Below, piece after piece: positions 1-14,322 of a stretch of 64,000 bases of DNA (position 1 is the first letter of the stretch; the number at the start of each line of letters is the position of its first letter). Below the pieces are notes generated by a model. That model worked only from the letters and a program-made list of their open reading frames with translations, did not search any database and was not told where the DNA came from. This stretch comes from Megalopta genalis (Eukaryota > Arthropoda > Insecta > Hymenoptera > Halictidae): contig NW_027476785.1 of assembly GCF_051020955.1 (NCBI RefSeq), forward strand, positions 1 through 64,000, in the 5' to 3' direction. Both the position numbers and the translations under genes were made by a program.

Positions 1-300
1 CACATGATTTAGCTTCAAATCAATGCGAAGAAGAAGGCTTAGCTTCAAAGCCATGCGACACAAATGATTTAGATTCAATTACTTGCGATATAAGTGATAT
101 AGATTCAAATGCAGGCGAAACAAACGAGTTAGCATCAAATCCATGCGAAACACATGATTCAGCTGCAAATAAATGCGATGTAGAAGGTTTAGCTTCAAAT
201 CCATGCGAAACAAATGATTTAGCATCAGATACTTGCTATATAATTGATATAGCTTCAAATGCAGGCGAAACAAACGAGTTAGCTTCAAATCCATGCGAAA

Positions 301-1962
301 CACATGAACTAGCTGCAAATCAATGCTATGTAGAAGGTTTAGCTTCAAATCCATGCGAAACACATGATTTAGCTTAAAATCAATTCGAAGCAGAAGAATT
401 AGCTTCAAATCCATGCGAAACAATGATTTAGCTTCAAATAAATGCGATATAGAAGGCTTAGCTTCAAATCCATGCGACACAAATTATATAGCTTCAGATA
501 CTTGCGATATAAGATATATAGCTTCAAATGCAGTCGAAACAAACGAATTAGCTTCATATCCATGCGAAACACATGATTTAGCTTCAAATCAATTCGATGT
601 AGAAGGATTATCTTCAAATCCATGCGATACAAATGATTCAGCATCAGATACATGCGATACAAGTGATATAGCTTCAAATGCAGACGAAACAAAAGAGATA
701 GCTTCAAATCCAAGCAAATCGCATGATTTAGCTTCAAATCAATGCGATATAGAAGGATTAGCTTCAAATCCATGCGAAACAAATGATTTAACTTCAAACA
801 CGTGGGATATAAGTGATGTAGCTTCAATGCAGACGAAGCAAACGAGTGAGCTTCAAATCCACGCCAAACACATGATTTAGCTTCAAAACAATGCGATATA
901 GAAGGTTTAGCTTCAAATCCATGCGACACAAATGATATAGCTTCAGATACTTGCGATATAAGCGATATAGCTTCAAATGCAGGGGAAACAAACGAGTTAG
1001 CTACAAATCCATACTAAACACGTGATTAAGCTTCAAATCAATGGTATGTAGCAAGTTTAGCTTCAAATGCATGCGAAACAAATGATTTAGCTTCAAACAC
1101 TTGGGATATAAGTGATATAGCTTCAAATTCAGACGAAACAAACGAGTTAGATTCAAATCCATGCGAAACAAATGATTTAACATCAGATACTTGCGATATA
1201 AGTGATATAGCTTCAAATGCAGACGAAACAAACGAGTTACCTTCAAATCAAGCGAAACACATGATTTAGCTTCAAATCAATGCGATGTAGTAGGTTTAGC
1301 TTCAAATCCACGCGAAACACATGATTTAGCTTCAAATCAATGCGATATAGAATGTTTAGTTTCAAATCCATGCGACACAAACGATATAGCTTCAGATACT
1401 TGCGATATAAGAGATATAGCTTCAAATGGAGATGAAACAAACGAGTTAGCTTCATATCCAAGCGAAACACATGATTTAGCTTCAAATCAATTCGAAGTAG
1501 AAGAATTATCTTCAAATCCATGCGATACAAATGATTCAGCATCAGATACATGCGATATAAGTGATATAGCTTCAAATGCAGACGAAACAAAAGAGAAAGC
1601 TTAAAATCCAAGCGAAACACATGATTTAGCTTCAAATCAATGCGATGTAGAAGGATTAGCTTCATATCCATGCGATACAAATGATTTAGCTTCAGATACT
1701 TGCGATATAAGAGATATAGCTTCAAATGCAGACGAAACAAACGAGTTAGCTTCATATCCAAGCGAAATACATGATTTATCTTCAAATCAATGCGATATAG
1801 AAGGTTTAGCTTCAAATTCATGCGAAGCAAATGATTTAGCTTCATATCATTTCGAAGTAGAAGGATTAGATTCAAATCTATGCGAAACAAATGATTTAAC
1901 ATCAGATAGTTGCGATATAAGTGAGATAGCTTCAAATGCAGGAGAAACAAACGAATTAGCTT
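301..1962. repeat. Nested repeat of ~3.8 kb period, copy a
   Basis: Starting at the marker cacatgaactagctgcaaat, this stretch recurs at 4,108-5,919 (offset 3,807), 6,890-8,552 and 10,698-12,511. Copies at 4,108 and 10,698 carry one additional 150 bp unit (about 5,428-5,577 and the equivalent near 12,020-12,169), after which the offset becomes 3,957. The spacing of the four markers is 3,807, 2,782 and 3,808 bp, so the block looks like tandem copies of a longer and a shorter superunit. Confidence 0.82.
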
Positions 1963-4107
1963 CAAATCAATGCGAAACACATGATTTAGCTGCAAATCTT
2001 TGCAGTGTTGAAGATTTTGCTTCAAATCCATTCGAAACAAATGATTTAACATCAGATGGTTGCGATATAAGTGATTCAGCTCCTAATGCAGACGAAACAA
2101 ACGAGATAGCTTCAAATCCAAGCGAAACACATGATTTAGCTTCAAATCAATGCGATGTAGAAGGTTTAGCTTCAAATCCATGCGACACAAATGATATAGT
2201 TTCAGATAATTGCGATATAAGAGATATAGCTTCAAATGCAGACGAAACAAAAGAGATAGCTTCAAATCCATGCGAAGCACATGATTTAGCTTCAAATCAA
2301 TGCGATGTAGAAGGTTTAGCTTCAAATCCACGCGAAATACATGATTTATCTTCAAATCAATGCGATATAGAAAGTTTAGCTTCAAATTCATGCGAAGCAA
2401 ATGATTGAGCTTCAAATCAATTCGAAGTAGAAGGATTAGATTCAAATCCATGCGATACAAATGATTCAACATCAGATAGTTGCGATATAAGTGATATAGC
2501 TTCAAATGCTGGGGAAACAAACGAGTTAGCTTCAAGTCCATACAAAACACGTGATTAACCTTCAAATCAATGCTATGTAGAAGATTTATCTTCAGATACT
2601 TGCGATATAAGTGATACAGCTTCAAATACAGACGAAACGAACGAGTTAGCTTCAAATCCATGCGTAACACATGATTTAGCTTCAAATCAATGCGATGTAG
2701 AAGGTTTAGCTTCAAATCAATGCGAAACAAATGATTTAATTTCAAACACTTGTGATATAAGTGATATAGCTTCAAATGCAGACGAAGCAAACGAGTTAGC
2801 TTCAAATCCATGCGAAACACATGATCCAGCTGCAAATAAATGCGATGTAGAAGGTTTAGCTTCAAATCCATGCGAGGCCAATGATTGAGCTTCAAATAAA
2901 TTCGAAGTAGAAGGATTAGATTCAAATCCATGCGAAACACATGATTTAGCTTCCAATCAATGCGATGTAGAAGGCTTGTCTTCAAATCCATGCGAAACAA
3001 ATGATTTAGCAGAGGAACTTGCGATATAAGTGATATAGCTTCAAATGCAGTCGAAACAAATGAGTTAGCTTCAAATCCAAGCGAATCAGATGATTTAGCT
3101 TCAAATCCATGCGATACAAATGATTTAGCTTCAGATACTTGCGATATAAGAGATATGGCTTCAAATGCAGGAGAAACAGACGAGTTAGCTTCAAATCCAC
3201 GCAAAAACACATCATTAATCTTCAAATCAATGCTATGTAGAAGCTTAAGCTTCAAATCCATGAGACACAAATGATTTAGCTTCAGATACTTGCGATATAA
3301 GAGATATAGCTTCAAATGCAGACGAAACAATCGAGTTAGCGTCATATCCAAGCGAAACACATGATTTAGCTTTAAATCAATGCGATGTAGAAGGTTTAGC
3401 TTCAAATCCATGCGAAACAGATGATTTAGCTACAAACACTAGGGATATAAGTGATATAGCTTCAAATGCAGACGAAACAAACGAGTTAGATTCAAATCCA
3501 TGCGAAACACATGATTTAGATGCAAATCAATGCGATGTAGAAGATTTAGCTTCAAATCCATGCGAAACAAATGATTTAACATCAGATAGTTGCGATATAA
3601 GTGATATAGCTTCAAATGCAGACGAATCAAACGAGATAGTTTCCAATCCAAGCGAAACACATGATTTAGCTTCAAAACAATGCGATGTAGAAGGTTTAGC
3701 TTCAAATCCACGCGAAACAAATGATTTAGCTTCAGACACTTGCGATATAAGAGATATAGCATCAGATTCAGACGAATCAAACGAGTTAGCTTCATATCCA
3801 TGCGATACACATGATTTAGATTCAAATCAATGCGAATTAGAAGGCTTAGCTCCAAATCCATGCGAAACAAGTGATTTAGCATCAGATACATGCGATATAA
3901 GTGATATAGTTTCAAATCCAGGAGAAACAAACGAGTTGGATTGACATCCATGCAAAACACATGATTATGCTTCAAATCAGTGCTATGTAAAAGGTTTAGC
4001 TTGAAATCCATGCGACACAAATGAATAAGCTTCAGATACTTGCGATATAAATGATATAGCTTCAAATGCAGACGAAACAAACAAGTTAGGTTCAAATCCA
4101 TGCGAAA

Positions 4108-5919
4108 CACATGAACTAGCTGCAAATCAATGCTATGTAGAAGGTTTAGCTTCAAATCCATGCGAAACACATGATTTAGCTTAAAATCAATTCGAAGCAG
4201 AAGAATTAGCTTCAAATCCATGCGAAACAATGATTTAGCTTCAAATAAATGCGATATAGAAGGCTTAGCTTCAAATCCATGCGACACAAATTATATAGCT
4301 TCAGATACTTGCGATATAAGATATATAGCTTCAAATGCAGTCGAAACAAACGAATTAGCTTCATATCCATGCGAAACACATGATTTAGCTTCAATCAATT
4401 CGATGTAGAAGGATTATCTTCAAATCCATGCGATACAAATGATTCAGCATCAGATACATGCGATACAAGTGATATAGCTTCAAATGCAGACGAAACAAAA
4501 GAGATAGCTTCAAATCCAAGCAAATCGCATGATTTAGCTTCAAATCAATGCGATATAGAAGGATTAGCTTCAAATCCATGCGAAACAAATGATTTAACTT
4601 CAAACACGTGGGATATAAGTGATGTAGCTTCAAATGCAGACGAAGCAAACGAGTGAGCTTCAAATCCACGCCAAACACATGATTTAGCTTCAAAACAATG
4701 CGATATAGAAGGTTTAGCTTCAAATCCATGCGACACAAATGATATAGCTTCAGATACTTGCGATATAAGCGATATAGCTTCATATGCAGGGGAAACAAAC
4801 GAGTTAGCTACAAATCCATACTAAACACGTGATTAAGCTTCAAATCAATGGTGTGTAGCAAGTGTAGCTTCAAATGCATGCGAAACAAATGATTTAGCTT
4901 CAAACACTTGGGATATAAGTTATATAGCTTCAAATTCAGACGAAACAAACGAGTTAGATTCAAATCCATGCGAAACAAATGATTTAACATCAGATACTTG
5001 CGATATAAGTGATATAGCTTCAAATGCAGACGAAACAAACGAGTTACCTTCAAATCAAGCGAAACACATGATTTAGCTTCAAATCAATGCGATGTAGTAG
5101 GTTTAGCTTCAAATCCACGCGAAACACATGATTTAGCTTCAAATCAATGCGATATAGAATGTTTAGTTTCAAATCCATGCGACACAAACGATATAGCTTC
5201 AGATACTTGCGATATAAGAGATATAGCTTCAAATGGAGATGAAACAAACGAGTTAGCTTCATATCCAAGCGAAACACATGATTTAGCTTCAAATCAATTC
5301 GAAGTAGAAGAATTATCTTCAAATCCATGCGATACAAATGATTCAGCATCAGATACATGCGATATAAGTGATATAGCTTCAAATGCAGACGAAACAAAAG
5401 AGAAAGCTTAAAATCCAAGCGAAACACATGATTTAGCTTCAAATCAATGCTATGTAGAAGCTTTAGCTTCAAATCCATGCGATACAAATGATTTAGCTTC
5501 AGATACTTGCGATATAAGAGATATAGCTTCAAATGCAGACGAAACAAACGAGTTAGCTTCATATCCAAGCCAAACACATGATTTAGCTTCAAATCAATGC
5601 GATGTAGAAGGATTAGCTTCATATCCATGCGATACAAATGATTTAGCTTCAGATACTTGCGATATAAGAGATATAGCTTCAAATGCAGACGAAACAAACG
5701 AGTTAGCTTCATATCCAAGCGAAATACATGATTTATCTTCAAATCAATGCGATTTAGAAGGTTTAGCTTCAAATTCATGCGAAGCAAATGATTTAGCTTC
5801 ATATCATTTCGAAGTAGAAGGATTAGATTCAAATCTATGCGAAACAAATGATTTAACATCAGATAGTTGCGATATAAGTGAGATAGCTTCAAATGCAGGA
5901 GAAACAAACGAGTTAGCTT
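4108..5919. repeat. Nested repeat of ~3.8 kb period, copy b, with one extra 150 bp unit
   Basis: This is homologous to 301-1,962. It contains an added stretch of exactly five monomers around 5,428-5,577, which is the expected product of unequal exchange in HOR register. It ends where a distinct sequence with gcttcgaatcaaagctgcg begins, near 5,945. Confidence 0.8.
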
Positions 5920-5920
5920 C

Positions 5921-6589
5921 AAATCCATGCAAAGCACATGACTAAGCTTCGAATCAAAGCTGCGTAGAAGGTTTAGCTTCAAATCCATGCTACACAAATG
6001 ATTTAGAATCAGATACTTGCGATATATATAGCTTCAAATTCAGAGGAAACAAACGAGTTAGCTTCATATCCAAGCCAAACACATGATTTAGCTTCAAATC
6101 AATTCGAAGTAGAATGATTAGCTTCAAATCCATGCTATACAAATGATTCAGCATCAGATACATGATATATAAGTGATACAGCTTCAAATGCAGACGAAAC
6201 AAAAGAGATAACTTCAAATCCAAGCGAAACACATGATTTAGCTTCAAATCAATGCGATATAGAAGATCTAGCTTCGTATCCAAGCGAAACACATGATTTA
6301 GCTTTAAATCAATGCGATGTAGAAGATTTAGCTTCAAATCCATGCGATACAAATGATTTAGCGTCAGATACATGCGATATAAGTGATATAGTTTCAAATC
6401 CAGGAGAAACAAACGAGTTGGATTGACATCCATGCAAAACACATGATTATGCTTCAAATCAGTGCTATGTAAAAGGTTTAGCTTGAAATCCATGCGACAC
6501 AAATGAATAAGCTTCAGATACTTGCGATATAAATGATATAGTTTCAAATGCAGACGAAACAAACAAGTTAGGTTCAAATCCATGCGAAA
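5921..6589. repeat. Junction segment between the two Block I copies
   Basis: These 669 bp are ordinary monomers, but not part of the 6.59 kb duplication. The segment holds a 5 bp deletion at about 6,025-6,030 (gatatatata where gatataagtgatata is expected). Its last ~225 bp (about 6,363-6,589) match 3,881-4,107 at an offset of 2,482, including gagttggattgacatcc. The duplication breakpoint therefore joins a copy of 4,107 to a copy of base 1. Confidence 0.75.
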
Positions 6590-9500
6590 CACATGATTTA
6601 GCTTCAAATCAATGCGAAGAAGAAGGCTTAGCTTCAAAGCCATGCGACACAAATGATTTAGATTCAATTACTTGCGATATAAGTGATATAGATTCAAATG
6701 CAGGCGAAACAAACGAGTTAGCATCAAATCCATGCGAAACACATGATTCAGCTGCAAATAAATGCGATGTAGAAGGTTTAGCTTCAAATCCATGCGAAAC
6801 AAATGATTTAGCATCAGATACTTGCTATATAATTGATATAGCTTCAAATGCAGGCGAAACAAACGAGTTAGCTTCAAATCCATGCGAAACACATGAACTA
6901 GCTGCAAATCAATGCTATGTAGAAGGTTTAGCTTCAAATCCATGCGAAACACATGATTTAGCTTAAAATCAATTCGAAGCAGAAGAATTAGCTTCAAATC
7001 CATGCGAAACAATGATTTAGCTTCAAATAAATGCGATATAGAAGGCTTAGCTTCAAATCCATGCGACACAAATTATATAGCTTCAGATACTTGCGATATA
7101 AGATATATAGCTTCAAATGCAGTCGAAACAAACGAATTAGCTTCATATCCATGCGAAACACATGATTTAGCTTCAAATCAATTCGATGTAGAAGGATTAT
7201 CTTCAAATCCATGCGATACAAGTGATTCAGCATCAGATACATGCGATACAAGTGATATAGCTTCAAATGCAGACGAAACAAAAGAGATAGCTTCAAATCC
7301 AAGCAAATCGCATGATTTAGCTTCAAATCAATGCGATATAGAAGGATTAGCTTCAAATCCATGCGAAACAAATGATTTAACTTCAAACACGTGGGATATA
7401 AGTGATGTAGCTTCAAATGCAGACGAAGCAAACGAGTGAGCTTCAAATCCACGCCAAACACATGATTTAGCTTCAAAACAATGCGATATAGAAGGTTTAG
7501 CTTCAAATCCATGCGACACAAATGATATAGCTTCAGATACTTGCGATATAAGCGATATAGCTTCAAATGCAGGGGAAACAAACGAGTTAGCTACAAATCC
7601 ATACTAAACACGTGATTAAGCTTCAAATCAATGGTATGTAGCAAGTTTAGCTTCAAATGCATGCGAAACAAATGATTTAGCTTCAAACACTTGGGATATA
7701 AGTGATATAGCTTCAAATTCAGACGAAACAAACGAGTTAGATTCAAATCCATGCGAAACAAATGATTTAACATCAGATACTTGCGATATAAGTGATATAG
7801 CTTCAAATGCAGACGAAACAAACGAGTTACCTTCAAATCAAGCGAAACACATGATTTAGCTTCAAATCAATGCGATGTAGTAGGTTTAGCTTCAAATCCA
7901 CGCGAAACACATGATTTAGCTTCAAATCAATGCGATATAGAATGTTTAGTTTCAAATCCATGCGACACAAACGATATAGCTTCAGATACTTGCGATATAA
8001 GAGATATAGCTTCAAATGGAGATGAAACAAACGAGTTAGCTTCATATCCAAGCGAAACACATGATTTAGCTTCAAATCAATTCGAAGTAGAAGAATTATC
8101 TTCAAATCCATGCGATACAAATGATTCAGCATCAGATACATGCGATATAAGTGATATAGCTTCAAATGCAGACGAAACAAAAGAGAAAGCTTAAAATCCA
8201 AGCGAAACACATGATTTAGCTTCAAATCAATGCGATGTAGAAGGATTAGCTTCATATCCATGCGATACAAATGATTTAGCTTCAGATACTTGCGATATAA
8301 GAGATATAGCTTCAAATGCAGACGAAACAAACGAGTTAGCTTCATATCCAAGCGAAATACATGATTTATCTTCAAATCAATGCGATATAGAAGGTTTAGC
8401 TTCAAATTCATGCGAAGCAAATGATTTAGCTTCATATCATTTCGAAGTAGAAGGATTAGATTCAAATCTATGCGAAACAAATGATTTAACATCAGATAGT
8501 TGCGATATAAGTGAGATAGCTTCAAATGCAGGAGAAACAAACGAATTAGCTTCAAATCAATGCGAAACACATGATTTAGCTGCAAATCTTTGCAGTGTTG
8601 AAGATTTTGCTTCAAATCCATTCGAAACAAATGATTTAACATCAGATGGTTGCGATATAAGTGATTCAGCTCCTAATGCAGACGAAACAAACGAGATAGC
8701 TTCAAATCCAAGCGAAACACATGATTTAGCTTCAAATCAATGCGATGTAGAAGGTTTAGCTTCAAATCCATGCGACACAAATGATATAGTTTCAGATAAT
8801 TGCGATATAAGAGATATAGCTTCAAATGCAGACGAAACAAAAGAGATAGCTTCAAATCCATGCGAAGCACATGATTTAGCTTCAAATCAATGCGATGTAG
8901 AAGGTTTAGCTTCAAATCCACGCGAAATACATGATTTATCTTCAAATCAATGCGATATAGAAAGTTTAGCTTCAAATTCATGCGAAGCAAATGATTGAGC
9001 TTCAAATCAATTCGAAGTAGAAGGATTAGATTCAAATCCATGCGATACAAATGATTCAACATCAGATAGTTGCGATATAAGTGATATAGCTTCAAATGCT
9101 GGGGAAACAAACGAGTTAGCTTCAAGTCCATACAAAACACGTGATTAACCTTCAAATCAATGCTATGTAGAAGATTTATCTTCAGATACTTGCGATATAA
9201 GTGATACAGCTTCAAATACAGACGAAACGAACGAGTTAGCTTCAAATCCATGCGTAACACATGATTTAGCTTCAAATCAATGCGATGTAGAAGGTTTAGC
9301 TTCAAATCAATGCGAAACAAATGATTTAATTTCAAACACTTGTGATATAAGTGATATAGCTTCAAATGCAGACGAAGCAAACGAGTTAGCTTCAAATCCA
9401 TGCGAAACACATGATCCAGCTGCAAATAAATGCGATGTAGAAGGTTTAGCTTCAAATCCATGCGAGGCCAATGATTGAGCTTCAAATAAATTCGAAGTAG

Positions 9501-12500
9501 AAGGATTAGATTCAAATCCATGCGAAACACATGATTTAGCTTCCAATCAATGCGATGTAGAAGGCTTGTCTTCAAATCCATGCGAAACAAATGATTTAGC
9601 AGAGGAACTTGCGATATAAGTGATATAGCTTCAAATGCAGTCGAAACAAATGAGTTAGCTTCAAATCCAAGCGAATCAGATGATTTAGCTTCAAATCCAT
9701 GCGATACAAATGATTTAGCTTCAGATACTTGCGATATAAGAGATATGGCTTCAAATGCAGGAGAAACAGACGAGTTAGCTTCAAATCCACGCAAAAACAC
9801 ATCATTAATCTTCAAATCAATGCTATGTAGAAGCTTAAGCTTCAAATCCATGAGACACAAATGATTTAGCTTCAGATACTTGCGATATAAGAGATATAGC
9901 TTCAAATGCAGACGAAACAATCGAGTTAGCGTCATATCCAAGCGAAACACATGATTTAGCTTTAAATCAATGCGATGTAGAAGGTTTAGCTTCAAATCCA
10001 TGCGAAACAGATGATTTAGCTACAAACACTAGGGATATAAGTGATATAGCTTCAAATGCAGACGAAACAAACGAGTTAGATTCAAATCCATGCGAAACAC
10101 ATGATTTAGATGCAAATCAATGCGATGTAGAAGATTTAGCTTCAAATCCATGCGAAACAAATGATTTAACATCAGATAGTTGCGATATAAGTGATATAGC
10201 TTCAAATGCAGACGAATCAAACGAGATAGTTTCCAATCCAAGCGAAACACATGATTTAGCTTCAAAACAATGCGATGTAGAAGGTTTAGCTTCAAATCCA
10301 CGCGAAACAAATGATTTAGCTTCAGACACTTGCGATATAAGAGATATAGCATCAGATTCAGACGAATCAAACGAGTTAGCTTCATATCCATGCGATACAC
10401 ATGATTTAGATTCAAATCAATGCGAATTAGAAGGCTTAGCTCCAAATCCATGCGAAACAAGTGATTTAGCATCAGATACATGCGATATAAGTGATATAGT
10501 TTCAAATCCAGGAGAAACAAACGAGTTGGATTGACATCCATGCAAAACACATGATTATGCTTCAAATCAGTGCTATGTAAAAGGTTTAGCTTGAAATCCA
10601 TGCGACACAAATGAATAAGCTTCAGATACTTGCGATATAAATGATATAGCTTCAAATGCAGACGAAACAAACAAGTTAGGTTCAAATCCATGCGAAACAC
10701 ATGAACTAGCTGCAAATCAATGCTATGTAGAAGGTTTAGCTTCAAATCCATGCGAAACACATGATTTAGCTTAAAATCAATTCGAAGCAGAAGAATTAGC
10801 TTCAAATCCATGCGAAACAATGATTTAGCTTCAAATAAATGCGATATAGAAGGCTTAGCTTCAAATCCATGCGACACAAATTATATAGCTTCAGATACTT
10901 GCGATATAAGATATATAGCTTCAAATGCAGTCGAAACAAACGAATTAGCTTCATATCCATGCGAAACACATGATTTAGCTTCAAATCAATTCGATGTAGA
11001 AGGATTATCTTCAAATCCATGCGATACAAATGATTCAGCATCAGATACATGCGATACAAGTGATATAGCTTCAAATGCAGACGAAACAAAAGAGATAGCT
11101 TCAAATCCAAGCAAATCGCATGATTTAGCTTCAAATCAATGCGATATAGAAGGATTAGCTTCAAATCCATGCGAAACAAATGATTTAACTTCAAACACGT
11201 GGGATATAAGTGATGTAGCTTCAAATGCAGACGAAGCAAACGAGTGAGCTTCAAATCCACGCCAAACACATGATTTAGCTTCAAAACAATGCGATATAGA
11301 AGGTTTAGCTTCAAATCCATGCGACACAAATGATATAGCTTCAGATACTTGCGATATAAGCGATATAGCTTCATATGCAGGGGAAACAAACGAGTTAGCT
11401 ACAAATCCATACTAAACACGTGATTAAGCTTCAAATCAATGGTGTGTAGCAAGTTTAGCTTCAAATGCATGCGAAACAAATGATTTAGCTTCAAACACTT
11501 GGGATATAAGTTATATAGCTTCAAATTCAGACGAAACAAACGAGTTAGATTCAAATCCATGCGAAACAAATGATTTAACATCAGATACTTGCGATATAAG
11601 TGATATAGCTTCAAATGCAGACGAAACAAACGAGTTACCTTCAAATCAAGCGAAACACATGATTTAGCTTCAAATCAATGCGATGTAGTAGGTTTAGCTT
11701 CAAATCCACGCGAAACACATGATTTAGCTTCAAATCAATGCGATATAGAATGTTTAGTTTCAAATCCATGCGACACAAACGATATAGCTTCAGATACTTG
11801 CGATATAAGAGATATAGCTTCAAATGGAGATGAAACAAACGAGTTAGCTTCATATCCAAGCGAAACACATGATTTAGCTTCAAATCAATTCGAAGTAGAA
11901 GAATTATCTTCAAATCCATGCGATACAAATGATTCAGCATCAGATACATGCGATATAAGTGATATAGCTTCAAATGCAGACGAAACAAAAGAGAAAGCTT
12001 AAAATCCAAGCGAAACACATGATTTAGCTTCAAATCAATGCTATGTAGAAGCTTTAGCTTCAAATCCATGCGATACAAATGATTTAGCTTCAGATACTTG
12101 CGATATAAGAGATATAGCTTCAAATGCAGACGAAACAAACGAGTTAGCTTCATATCCAAGCCAAACACATGATTTAGCTTCAAATCAATGCGATGTAGAA
12201 GGATTAGCTTCATATCCATGCGATACAAATGATTTAGCTTCAGATACTTGCGATATAAGAGATATAGCTTCAAATGCAGACGAAACAAACGAGTTAGCTT
12301 CATATCCAAGCGAAATACATGATTTATCTTCAAATCAATGCGATTTAGAAGGTTTAGCTTCAAATTCATGCGAAGCAAATGATTTAGCTTCATATCATTT
12401 CGAAGTAGAAGGATTAGATTCAAATCTATGCGAAACAAATGATTTAACATCAGATAGTTGCGATATAAGTGAGATAGCTTCAAATGCAGGAGAAACAAAC

Positions 12501-12511
12501 GAATTAGCTTC
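6590..12511. repeat. Block I, copy 2 of the ~5.9 kb segmental duplication
   Basis: This is the near-identical partner of 1-5,920. The copies share unusual features such as the agaggaacttgc junction (about 3,010 and 9,600), the sequence gagttggattgacatcc (about 3,931 and 10,521) and in-array stop-creating changes, so the relationship is by descent and not by parallel mutation. The cacatgaactagc marker lies at 6,890 and 10,698 here. Confidence 0.9.
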
Positions 12512-13380
12512 AAATCAATGCTAAACACATGATTTAGCTGCAAATCTTTGCAGTGTTGAAGATTTAGCTTCAAATCCATTCGAAACAAATGATTTAACAT
12601 CAGATGGTTGCGATATAAGTGATTCAGCTCCTAATGCAGACGAAACAAACGAGATAGCTTCAAATCCAATCGAAACACATGATTTAGCTTCAAATCAATG
12701 CGATGTTGTAGGTTTAGCTTCAAATCCATGCGATACAAATGATTCAACATCAGATAGTTGCGATATAAGTGATATAGCTTCAAATGCTGGGGAAACAAAC
12801 GAGTTAGCTTCAAGTCCATACAAAACACGTGATTAACCTTCAAATCAATGCTATGTAGAAGATTTATCTTCAGATACTTGCGATATAAGTGATACAGCTT
12901 CAAATACAGACGAAACGAACGAGTTAGCTTCAAATCCATGCGTAACACATGATTTAGCTTCAAATCAATGCGATGTAGAAGGTTTAGCTTCAAATCAATG
13001 CGAAACAAATGATTTAATTTCAAACACTTGTGATATAAGTGATATAGCATCAAATGCAGACGAAGCAAACGAGTTAGCTTCAAATCCATGCGAAACACAT
13101 GATCCAGCTGCAAATAAATGCGATGTAGAAGGTTTAGCTTCAAATCCATGCGAAGCCAATGATTGAGCTTCAAATAAATTCGAAGTAGAAGGATTAGATT
13201 CAAATCCATGCGAAACACATGATTTAGCTTCCAATCAATGCGATGTAGAAGGCTTGTCTTCAAATCCATGCGAAACAAATGATTTAGCAGAGGAACTTGC
13301 GATATAAGTGATATAGCTTCAAATGCAGTCGAAACAAATGAGTTAGCTTCAAATCCAAGCGAATCAGATGATTTAGCTTC
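10698..13380. repeat. Overlapping tandem copy of 6,890-9,690
   Basis: From the marker at 10,698 this segment follows 6,890 onward at offset 3,808, then 3,958-3,959 after an extra 150 bp unit, then 3,688 after a deletion of exactly 270 bp (nine monomers) at about 12,700. It carries through the agaggaacttgc junction (13,290) and ends at about 13,380. This gives a third partial copy of the region represented by 2,083-3,100 and 8,673-9,690. Confidence 0.82.
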
Positions 13381-13830
13381 AAATCAATGCGATGTAGACG
13401 GTTTAGCTTCAGATTAATGCGATGTAGAAGGTTTAGCTTCAAAGCCATGCGATGTAGAAGGTTTAGCTTCAAAGCCATGCGAAACAAATGATTTAGCATC
13501 AGATACTTGCGATATAATTGATATAGCTTCAAATGCAGGCGAAACAAACGGGTTAGCCTCAAATCTATGCGAAACACATAACCTAGCTCCAAATCAATGC
13601 GATGTAGACGGTTTAGCTTCAAATTCATGCGATGTAGAAGGTTTAGCTTCAAAGCCATGCGATGTAGAAGGTTTAGCTTCAAAGCCATGCGAAACAAATG
13701 ATTTAGCATCAGATACTTGCGATATAATTGATATAGCTTCAAATGCAGGCGATATAAACGAGTTCGGTTCAAATCCATGCGAAACACATGACCTAGCTGC
13801 AAATCAATGCGATGTAGAAGGTTTAGCTTC
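13381..13830. repeat. Local tandem repeat of 210 bp (seven monomers)
   Basis: 13,381-13,590 and 13,591-13,800 are tandem copies at an offset of exactly 210 bp, followed by the start of a third. Both contain two consecutive gatgtagaaggttta or gatgtagacggttta monomers on unusual backbones, such as cttcaaagccatgcgatg. Seven monomers is not a multiple of the usual five, so this is an out-of-register expansion. Confidence 0.85.
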
Positions 13831-14322
13831 AAATCGATGCGAAACAAATGATTTAGCAGAGGAACTTGTGATATAAGTGATATAGCTGCAAATGCAGGGG
13901 AAACAAACGAGTTAGCTTCAAATCCATGCAAAACACATGATTAAGATACAAATCAATGATATGTAGTAGGATTAGCTTCAAACCCATGCGACACAAATGA
14001 TTTAGATTCAATTACTTGCGATATAAGTGATATAGATTCAAATGCATACGAAACAAACGAGTTAGATTCAAATCCATGGGAAACACATGATTTAGCTGCA
14101 AATCAAGGCGATGTAGAAGATTTAGCTTCAAAACCATGCGAAACAAATGATTTAGCAGCGGAACTTGCGATATAAGTGATATAGCTTCAAATGCAGGGGA
14201 ATCAAACAAGTTAGCTTCAAATCCATGCAAAACACATGATTAAGATTCAATTACTTGCGATATAAGTGATATAGATTCAAATGCAGACGAAACAAACGTA
14301 TCATCTTCAAATCCAAGCGAAA

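Larger units (their letters stand above)
1..5920. repeat. Block I, copy 1 of a ~5.9 kb segmental duplication
   Basis: This segment recurs at 6,590-12,511. The offset is 6,589 bp at first, 6,590 bp after a 1 bp deletion near 826 in this copy, and 6,591 bp after a second 1 bp deletion near 4,393. Apart from these, only a few substitutions were noticed by eye. The left limit is unknown because the match already holds at base 1. Rightward similarity ends near 5,920. The block carries the marker cacatgaactagctgcaaat at 301 and 4,108, showing a nested repeat inside it. Confidence 0.9.

Noticed and set aside
6025..6040. gatatatata stretch as a promoter TATA element
   Set aside because: It is a 5 bp deletion inside a B-type monomer, with no gene downstream.
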